Of a DNA stretch of 64,000 nucleotides, positions 23,886 through 33,625 are shown piece by piece. The notes below the pieces were generated by a model. The model had not been told where the DNA came from and ran no database searches. It worked only from the letters and a program-made list of their open reading frames with translations. A program made the position numbers and the translations under genes. The stretch is from Capronia americana. Its lineage: Eukaryota > Ascomycota > Eurotiomycetes > Chaetothyriales > Herpotrichiellaceae. Within the stretch, counting starts at the first letter, position 1, and the number at the start of each line of letters is the position of its first letter. The stretch covers positions 1,550,001-1,614,000 of the forward strand of contig JADWQD010000002.1 in assembly GCA_016110215.1 (NCBI GenBank), written 5' to 3'.

Positions 23886-25005
23886 CATTTATGCGCGCTG
23901 GCCCACTATCACGCTTGAATTTGTTTTTTTTGGCTTTCTCGTCTGCGTTCCGAGCGGATCATGTTATTAATGTGCTTTACGACCCTTTCCTTTCATGATG
24001 AGCGGGCGTGGGAACCCCCGCAAGGATGGTGTGGCCTAGCCCCGTCCATGTACAAAGGCGCATCTCGGACCTATTTTTTTCTTGGGGGGCGGCTGAAAAG
24101 TGATCATTTTTGCTGCGAAGGAAGGAGCGCTATGTACAGCCTACTGGACCTCACGGTCATCAGGGAGGCTTTGGAACCGAGCCGTCGTTCCATCAATGGG
24201 TAATGCTCTGCTATTTCGTCGACATGTACTATACTCCGGTATACCAGATAGCTCGGGCTACTACTTCGGTGGCAGTTTTGCTGGGAGCAGATGATACTGC
24301 GGTCCGACGTGTACCACTACGATTAGCATCCAATAATATCCAGGGAAATTCTCTGCTGAGACAATGCGGCGGCGCCTTTTCCCTCACGGATTATGCACAA
24401 ATTACTCGTAATATCAAGTAACGGCGGCGGCGATGATTGGACGGGGATTTCAGCTGACAGGGCGCTGATGAGTTGTCCACTTTTCATGCATGGTGGTGTG
24501 CTCATGTGAGTCTCTCTCGACATTTTCCCATTTGCCATTCCGCTACTCGTACAGTAAGCTAGTTAACCGACCAGCAAAGCATCCAGCCTGCGCAAGCCAG
24601 AGCCAGCAAGTCTAGAGCCCCAGCGTCGCTCCGAGGTTGGTTTGCCTCCTCCCCCCGAAAGTTCCAGATTCCAGTCCCACAACCGAACCTGGGAAAGTGT
24701 CTCAGCGCTAAGTTACTGCATGTAGTACTCGTAGTAACTGACTGCAACCGAATCTCTCTCACATCCACAGGGCTTCAACATGCAGCGTTTCTTCCGAAGA
24801 CGGCAATCGAAGCACGGCTGAATTACGGCAATTGGCATGTTACATACATTCGTAGTAGTCCTGCGCGTCAAGGACATGTGAATCAATGAGGGAAGGGAAG
24901 AGAAGGGAAGGACCTAGGTACTGTGTACCTATGTATCTAATGTAGTACTCAAAGGGTCGTTTGGTCGTTGGTCGCGGGTCGCGCGGGTTCTGGCGGCTAC
25001 AGTGA

Positions 25006-25021
25006 CTACTCGTACGAGTAG
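25006..25021. repeat. Perfect 16-bp palindrome CTACTCGTACGAGTAG
   Basis: The sequence equals its own reverse complement over 16 bases. It joins one TACTCGTA and one TACGAGTA copy, the word family that is frequent in this gene-poor region. Confidence 0.9.
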
Positions 25022-25176
25022 AGCAAGGGTGGTAATATCGCTATCGCTTGGCACCTGCTCGTTACCGTTACACTCGCGGTGTGGGAGCTTACTCTGTGTG
25101 TGCGTGTCCTCATACTATGTACTGTGTAGACCGTCTGCCAGGAGAACGAAGTGAGGCGGGAGCGTAAGTCAATGTC

Positions 25177-25206
25177 AAAGTGAAGGTGAAGGTGAAAGTG
25201 AAGTGA
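25177..25206. repeat. Imperfect GTGAAG/GTGAAA repeat
   Basis: Tandem units of six bases with one shortened copy; simple sequence in the gene-poor region. Confidence 0.75.
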
Positions 25207-25241
25207 AGCATCGGCACGCGCGGGACAGATAAACTACACAC

Positions 25242-25257
25242 CACTACTACTACTACT
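25242..25257. repeat. ACT trinucleotide microsatellite
   Basis: Five tandem ACT/CTA units, intergenic. Confidence 0.8.
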
Positions 25258-26108
25258 GTACAAGTATGTACTGTTTGAGTACTCCCTCCATACGAGTGAA
25301 GTTATTGTAGTGGTCTGGTGTTCGGTCCATTCTCAGCTTCCCAGTTCGACAAGTTCGAGGTGGAATTCGAACCACGGTCGCTTATCGCGCGGGATGGGAT
25401 AGGATAGGATAGTCAGGCACGATACCTCGTAGGCAGGGAGGATACTCCCCAAAAGCATGCTCCTGTGCCTGGATGCTGTTCCCTACCTAAGGGGCATACT
25501 ACAGCAGCTACATGGGTACATAAAAGATGTACATCTACATCTGTGCTTCGTACCTCTATCACTGTGAACTCTCCATGTTAATTGTGTACTCGCTCGGCAC
25601 ACAGCCGCGAAGGGAGTCTCAAGTGCCGACGAGTCTGAGTACATACTCCGGGACAGGTACCGAGTACTCGGGCCCTAAAAGGTACTACCTGGTACATACG
25701 CGGTAGGAAAGGCAGGCTCAGGCTCGTGACTCGGCAGATAGGACAGGTACCATCCAGTAGGTAGGTACAAGTGTACGGGAGAGACAATGTATGTAGGTAC
25801 TACTAGAACACTCCACGAATGCGGAGGTGGACCGAAAGCGGTCGAGTAACTACAGCGTAAAATGACCGGACACCGGACACGGAGCGGGAGCTGTGACTGG
25901 TGGCTGGTGACTGGTGGTAGGCACGTAGGGCTGCCTGATGACCTGAAGAAAAAAAGCGAAAACCCCAAAAGCTTAAAACCCGGCCCAAACATCTGAGATA
26001 GTACGAGGTACCGAGTACACAGTACCGGTTATTCGGGCGCCGGTCACGGCGAATTCCTGGGGCTGGACATTTGAGGCTAAAGCCGTCGACTGTGAGAGGA
26101 GAGGGACC

Positions 26109-26134
26109 GCGTGCGTGCGTGCGTGCGTGCGTGT
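26109..26134. repeat. GTGC tetranucleotide microsatellite
   Basis: Five perfect GTGC units (26111-26130) with partial units on both sides, intergenic. Confidence 0.9.
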
Positions 26135-29100
26135 ACCCAGCACTACCTATGTTCTTCTCTGCGGACGTTTATCCGAAACCGACGGACTAGGCTCTGGCTC
26201 TGTCTCTGTCTCGCTCAGCAGAAATTCACAATCACCGACGACATACCTCACGAAGCTTACTCGTGCTCCGTCCCGTCCGTACTTGACTCGTACGTTTTTG
26301 CATTGGAGACGGATGGCCGGACGGCAAGTTCCTGGATTGTCGTGTTGTTGTCTCAGCGGGTATGTACTTACTCGTACTACCAGTATGTGAAGAAGCCATG
26401 TGACCTTTGTAATGCCCCCTTCCGAGCCGTGAGTTTGATCTCATCATCAGTTTCGATACTACCGGCTAGGGTGTAGAAAGAGAAAAGGGCGAGGACAGAC
26501 CACCACTGCGACGGCGCCAAGGGTGGCGACTTCTTAATCCAGTTGGGACGCTTAATGTCGTCGAGGGGCACGCGGACCCGCGATCCCGGGTAAATGGCTT
26601 GAAGGCGTCGTAGTAGTGTGTTACTACTTTGGACTCGTACCATAGTGAGGAGAGCTAACGCCGGGGAGATTCATTAAGCGGCGGCTGCGGATGGAAGGGA
26701 ACAGTCTCTGAGCCTAGCCCTGTCTCCCTGCGTGCTGCTGACAGACACGCACACGCGATACGAGTAAGGGACTATCGTAAGGTGTCGAATATCCGGTGTA
26801 CTGCGTACGGACGACTGTGTAGATCACTCGCTGATGCTGCAGCTCGATGGAAAGATCGGATGGGAGTGGAAGGAAGGGCTGACAGACAAAACAGTACCTA
26901 CAAGAGTACGGAGTAGTCTGTACTCGGTATGCGTCGTGGATTCTCAGCTTGGAAGCATGCAGCAGGGTGATCGGATCGTGCCTCAGAGAGCCGGAAGTGG
27001 ACATTTTCGCGACGGGAGCGTCTGCACACAAGCACCGGCGCCAAGGGATTCTGGAGCCTTCGTGCTAAGAGAGTCCAGAATGTACAGGTACATTCCGGCC
27101 TTGTAACCTGGACGCGCACGGAGCAAAGGCTACGGCACAACTATGCAGGCATAAAGGAGCCATGCATAACTCAAGTATTATATGTGTACACAATAGACAG
27201 TACACAGTAGTTAAGTCTTTCCCTCTTTCATCGCGGGACATCATGCTGTGCTACGCTGCGTAGAAAAAGGGGGGTTTTTGGTTCATCATCCGGCCAAGCG
27301 AGAGACGCAAACGGTGTTTTGAGACGTGTCGGCGAGGCGCCTACAGTAGCTGGGTACCAAAGTACACAGCCTCACTGCGTAAGTTAGTCCTTAGAAGGTA
27401 AGAGGTACCGTCCCGAGGATTCCCCATAATACCCCCCCGTTACCAGGGGGCTGGATTCCTAAAGCTGGGGTGTACTCGTATGGCCCTGATCTCTTGACGC
27501 CTTGGGCCTTAGCCATTGGGCCTTCAATAGTTTACTTTTCATTTGGACGTGTTTCATTCAAAGGAGCACCCTCACGAGATCCTCGTACCATCAAGGTCAG
27601 GTGGGTCAGGTGGACGTGAAGAGGATCGTGGAAAAGAATTGTGGAGAGAGCAGAGTTGGGCCGAGGTGGAAAGTCCCGCCCGATGATCTAGAGTCAACAC
27701 GGTCGAGGTCTAGACATGCCAGAAGATCACTGCGAGTTTCGGGGGTTCTGGAACCTTGGTCAGGCGATAGGGAGCCTCTCGCCCTGGCTGGATGATCAAC
27801 CGGTTGCAGCGCTGTACTACTTGTACAAAGTGCGCGTGCCTGGAGCCTGTCTTCCTCACTGAACCTTAGCCTCTCGAGGAGTCGGAGTAGACAGACCCTT
27901 GAAGGGATGGGCCACAGGGCACGAGTATTGGGCAGCGTTCTGTCCCTTCTCACCGTCCGTGCGGTTGGACTGACGAAACCATCGTCTCTCAAAGGATGAT
28001 CGTCTGCCGAGTCTGGAGTGCAGTTGGAGGCCGTGCAGATTGTGGGGTGCATGGCCTCCAAATTCTCGTCTCCAGAGTACCCGGTACTTTGTACTGATGG
28101 ACTGTGTCCCACAAGATTGGATTGGAGACGTCGCGTCGTGACTGTGTCTCGAGGCGACGAGGTCCCGACTTTCTCCTGTGGCAAGTTACCGCTAGCCTAC
28201 GAAAGACGGTACTCAGTACAGGATCCTGCAGTAGAAGCCGTCGGTTTGACTGCGGCGGCCAGGGAGACTTCTTCTACAAAGTAAATCAGTGGCTCCGTGT
28301 TGTACCTGGCATGGTTCAGCCCCTTGCCTTCGTTGGATACTGCGAAGCTTGGCTCCGGATCCGTTCAGCTAGCTTGCTTGTAGGTACGAGTATGGGCGAG
28401 TGGAGCAAAAGGACAATCTTCAATCTCAATCTTCACGCATTGATGAGGGACGATGTGTGACTCGTACCCCAAAGTGATGCGGAGCCGATCTGTCGACTGA
28501 GTTGCTTCGAGAAGAAAATCTGCAGGAGGCAGCCGGCGAGTTTCGTCCTCGTCCGGAGTATGTCCGCCCAGCTAAGCCGAGGGAGGACGCGGACTCTCCC
28601 TCAAGGTTGATTGAGTGTCTAGAATATGATTTGAGTATCTGATGCTCCGTATTGAGTCGGTTTATTGTTCTGTCAAACTGGTATTGTCAATGCGTGCTGA
28701 CAGGTAACCCACATTGTTTGCCGCCTCGTCGGCTTCGGAGTCAAGAGCCCGAAATGCATTAACAGAACGCTGTCCGACACCAGGGAAGGACCCTGCATTG
28801 AATACCTTCCGGGTACGCATACGCTCCACTCGCACCCAGCTGAACGGCTTACCCGCACAATGCCACATGCAAAAGAGATGACTCCCACATGATTCGAAGA
28901 TTTCTCCATCTAGGTCCGTAATAACGCGACGGTAATTGGTGGCAAGAGGGTGGCAGAGGCAAATGGCAGAGGAGGCGGTCGAATCCCTGTGGCGGCGTCA
29001 AGTCAGCGGTTGCGCAATCTTCAATTTCTGATGCTGTGAAAATCTCGCCGTCTGTTTGGAACATCACCGCATTCCTCCCGAGCGAGGTCAGAACATTGCG

Positions 29101-32100
29101 GTGAGGAGTTCCCAATCATGGAACCCGACAGACAATCGTAGAGCGCCCTTGTTGTCCCGGTCAATATTCGTTTTTGCGGGGAAAGAAACTTTCCGAAGCC
29201 GAGGTCAGCCTTCAACCCGACCGACCGTAGGGGAGACGATTTTGACGTCGATGACTCCTGAGGCCGTCGGATCAGGTGCGTCGGGTCAAGTTCTTGTGGC
29301 CGCTCGATGCCTCAGGCATGAACCGGCGGTGGATGGATTCTGACATGGAGAGCTTGGGCTGTCAATTCCCGAGGTCCAAGGGCTCGCAGCCAGAAGATCG
29401 GAGCTCAACAAGGAAATCGGGATTGTCAAGTCGCAATCAAAGGTGAACGGTTGGAGATGCTCTCGTTTGTAACTTTTACGGCGGCCGAGAGTGTAGCACT
29501 GACAATCCCGGTTGTGGTACTCGAGAATGCCCTTTCGAGTCATGACTCACCTCTCCCCCAACACTCGCACCCTCTCAGAATGTATTTGCCAGGCACAGCG
29601 AATCCCTGAGAATGTCTGGATGCTACTCGGAGGGTATTGTGCGACGGGCTCGATTCAGCACGGCGGTGCTTTCGTTAGGTTGGGTTATTGTTTCCTTTAG
29701 CCCTACACGAACGTTTGTGGCTACGGAGCAATGGCAGCGGCGCCCAGAGTCCTTGCCAGATGCGTCAGCGGCGTAATGATCGACAGTGAATCATCAGTTT
29801 AGCCCTCGTAACGGAAGGGCAACAGCGAAGCAGTCTATTACCATGGTCCTGGGTGGTCATCTTGATCAAGCCAAGTCGACACCGAGTCAGTGCCGCAGCT
29901 GCTGTAACCCCTACAGTGAGTTTAGAACTGTTCATCTGGACCCCCTAAAGCATTACCGAATAGATAGAGTGTGCACGGATCTTGGAACTTGGACCATGGT
30001 ATTAGAAGCACAGTGCAAGGTGAGCCAGCAGCCCGGCATTCCGCGACTGTGAGGAAGGCTGTGGCATGCATTCACAATGGAGGCGGGGCTCATGCCCGAG
30101 CTTGAAGCCCCCCCGGCAAGCCGCATACGCACCCAGGCATGGCCCTTCACTTTGCGGGGAAAGGGAAGAGGGTGGCAAATCATTCACCCACCTCCTCTTG
30201 ATCACGACCCTTCTCGCAAGCTTACACAGTACTCGGGCTTGGTTGTTGACGAGCCGGGTGCAGAAAGTTTGCGGGAACCGTATTCGTTCAGTCTGGCATT
30301 TCGGTTGGTCGATCTTCTGTCACCTGTTGCCCGTGGCTACTGATGCAACTCTGCTGGGGGCGCAGGCAGGTTTTCGAGCCTTGTCAACTCTCACTAGTAG
30401 TAGGGAATGCGGATCCTTCACAAGCGATTGGGAGAGTAAGCTGGGGTAGTGGTTACAGGAGGAGCACCATGGCGCCGGTCGATGACTCGACGAGAGCCCA
30501 TACTGTGTACTCGTACGTGGATGCATGCCGAGTGGTACGTATCATTCCGAAACTCGCTGAACGAGTTCTTAACCGCTTCGACACACGGAGCATGTACTAA
30601 CCCTGGGCTCGGAATGATAATGAGACCCTGTACTCGAACGGTGCAGACTTAGGACGCATTCGAGAGATTGGGTGGATGCAAGTTCCAAGGGTTCTAGAAG
30701 GAGAGGTGGAGATCGTCGAATTGCTCCTCAAACCGTCGAATTGGGGAGATCTCGCCGGTGATTTTCTCTTACTAGCAACCGTTCCCTGCGCGGTAGCATC
30801 GGGGAAAGACTTGAGACGACGGTGCCGTCTCCACCAGCGCTCTACGAGTGATGGAAATTGGCAGAGCTACAATAGGATGTCACCAAAGGAAGATGGACGT
30901 GAATTTCCAAGCCAGTTGCACGGCAGCGACTGACCTTCCACTTGTGGCACAGTCGTTTCTCAGACCTCTGCCTGTTTATTGCCTAAGCTACTCCGTGCGA
31001 GTACCCTGTACGCAAAATAGTTGCCTTAATTGCAACGAAACCCACAGCTTGGTGGGGATGGGGCTGACGGTACCCGGGCGTCTGGCTCGTTGTGGGACCT
31101 TCCACTCCTGCAGCTGGTGTTACGATATGTCCGGAGCGAGAGACACTGATTGACTGATCTCGTGGAATGCTACCGGAATGTTGACAGACTGTGCACACAG
31201 TGTTCACCGGGTGTTTGGGAGTCCAATACCAGGCGACCACGATGTCAGCAAAAGTCCTGGAGTTGACACGGGATGGCCATATACCACGATACGAGTACAA
31301 GACGATGATCTTCTCGAGTTCGTGCGGCAGACTAATGTTCGAAGCAATGCAGGTCGATGTATGGCAGGAAGAGACCGCCAGTCCGGCTCACGCCAGAGCG
31401 ATCAGGATTTCTGAAACGAGCCTGTCGCATATGCAGACGCACCTTGCATGTGCATCGCTTTCTTGACAGGTGGCTGTGTTTTCTTGACAGTTGGTGGCAT
31501 ATCCGAGGACAGAATAGGCAGGGTAAGCGTCTCTGCAGCGTCGTCCGCCTGGTCCACCTCGCTACGAATGCCTGAGATCACTGTACACAATACATATTGC
31601 CTTGCTCACTCGCTGGTGTTGCTGGGAGTGGTCTGAGCATGACCCAATACTCCGAGTCCGGAGACTCCCAAGCACGAAAGCACATGCGAGTGATTATGGA
31701 TAACGTCCATCTTGAGTTTGGGGCGGAGTCAAAATAGACCGCCGATCCTGTGAGATGGAGTCCTTGAGTTGGTTGCCTGCATACGGGAGCATCAGGCCTC
31801 CGTGTGTGACTTTGCGAAGAAAGGTCTACGGTCACACATGCTCGGCGCCCGAGTAACGACGCTTGGGGGCGACACAACAATAGTTCACGTCTTGCGATTT
31901 CCTCGCAAGGATCCTAATGAAAGGTAATCCGGACCCGATTAGTTGGGCTGCGAGGTGAGCCGGGCATCCAACATTATCTCGACAGTTGTACAGAAAGTCA
32001 AAGGGATGAATCAGCAGACCCAACAGCCCAACCGCAGGATCGAGCCGCCGCTTCCTCCCGTGTGGATAGGGGGGCCTTTCAACATTGTCAGATCGCATTC

Positions 32101-33213
32101 AGCCACCATCCAAGCATCAATTTTGTCCAAATGTCGGTCACCGTCGTGCTTGGGTCTGTGGATGTACCGCATGCGTAGGTGTGCTGAGGGCTACGTGATA
32201 TGTGTTCTGTTGTACTCCGTATTGACTTGGTAATTTTGAAAGTATTTGATAAAGAAAATCGAGGAGTGAATCCCACGCTCTCGGAAGCACAGAGGCACCA
32301 GTGAAAGGGGGAAAGCTTGGTGGCCAGATCGAGTGGCGCATATGTACAGTAAGAGCTATCAACTGCCCGCCGATACTAGAGACTGACCGGCGCAAGAGGG
32401 AGAGAAGCAAAGAAGGTACAAAAAGGCGTGATAGTTGCGTGTGACCAGGCTGTGGAGTTCAACGTTATCACCCGGGAACGGCAGCTTCCGAACCGCAGAT
32501 ACGGCGGTCAAACAGGCGAAAGGTAGTCGCAATGACCCTGGATTGACATCCCACCCTGCCAGGGTGATGGTGGACGGTTGAGCTTCCACGTGGGATGTCG
32601 GAAAGCCGACGCTACTGAGCGACGGATGAATAACGCCTCGGACAGTTTCCACATCAAGTTTCCGTGGGCAGCAACAGGGAGGAGGGTCGCATCAGATAAG
32701 GGGGAATAAGCAACTACAGAGGCAGCCGACGTACCGTGCGTGTGTCTACAAGCCCCCTTGCCGCGAGCGATAGCAAGGGACAGAAGGGCTGGTTGACTGA
32801 CAGCGAGTCGAGATTAGATGCTTTGGGGGTTAGTGGTGAGGCTAGGGGAGATGCTGCTTTGAGTCGACCCCTTCACCTAGCCGCTGTGACTTGTTACACC
32901 AGAGCAGCCAGTGAGTTCAATCGAAGCAGTCACGTTGCCCTCCTCTCGATACTCTGTGCCTGGGAAAGGGGGACACCCAGATCGAAACAGCCCAGAATTT
33001 CAGAGGCAAACTTCGGGTGCAAACATCCACAAGTCTGCATTTGACATTCGTTGACAGAACGCAGTAGGCAAACCCAAAGTCCACTGCATACTCGGACAGG
33101 TAAGGGCATCACTGAGGGCAGGAACATGTTTGTTGTTTTCGGTGATGTCACCATATACGAGGCGAGAGCGCCGCCCAGTGAGTGTCGGGTGAGTGCGAGA
33201 AGAATGCCAAGGC

Positions 33214-33310
33214 GAGTCAAGAGTCACGGCGAGTCACCTTCTCACCATGAAGCGATCGCAGTCCCGAACGTAACGAGTAGTTGAGATTCTGTGAGTCAGT
33301 TTCAGACTCA
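33214..33310. promoter_or_regulatory. Cluster of GAGTCA (Gcn4/AP-1 type) motifs
   Basis: GAGTCA occurs at 33214, 33221 and 33231, TGAGTCA at 33292-33298 and GACTCA at 33305, five cores in under 100 bp. They lie about 320-410 bp upstream of the CCCH/CHY gene start. This core is bound by Gcn4/CpcA and AP-1-like bZIP factors; binding here is inferred. Confidence 0.4.
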
Positions 33311-33625
33311 CTCCCGTCTCATTACAGGAATGAGTGTCGTTGATGCGCTGGTTGCAACTCGTAAGACGTTAGCCGTGAGTTTTGTTGGCTCAAGTGCGTC
33401 ACTTGACCTTTTCTTCGCCTCCATTTGCCTTCTCATCACTCGATCTTCATCTCCTGTTCTGTGTTGATAATTCGGCGCTCGCTCCGTGATCAGATTTGGA
33501 AGTTTAGCATGTCCGATCCAGCGTTGCAATAGCCGACCATCTCATCATCTGCGCCTGAATTTGACACCGCACAAATCAAGGAACCGAACCTTTGTCTCTG
33601 GCCACTGTGCCAACTCATCAACAAG

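Larger units (their letters stand above)
23886..33625. other. 9.7 kb gene-poor region rich in TACTCGTA-type words
   Basis: Read on both strands, this stretch shows no recognisable domain. Its longest frames (192 codons on the minus strand at 28184-27606, others under 130) look like chance. It is rich in short words built from GTAC, TACTCGTA, TACGAGTA and TACTCCGTA, in microsatellites (25.2, 26.1 kb) and in TACCTA/TAGGTA strings. No transposase, reverse transcriptase, terminal repeats or target-site duplication was seen. Undetected non-coding RNA is possible. Confidence 0.55.

Noticed and set aside
25360..25378. Sequence resembling a tRNA T arm (GGAATTCGAACCAC)
   Set aside because: The putative stem does not pair over five bases and no acceptor or anticodon arm can be folded around it.
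27606..28184. Minus-strand open frame of 192 codons
   Set aside because: No recognisable domain; at this GC content such frames are expected by chance in 9.7 kb.
23886..33625. Degenerate transposon or RIP-mutated repeat as explanation of the gene-poor block
   Set aside because: No terminal repeats, transposase or reverse transcriptase fragments were seen, and base composition is not AT-shifted as RIP would leave it.
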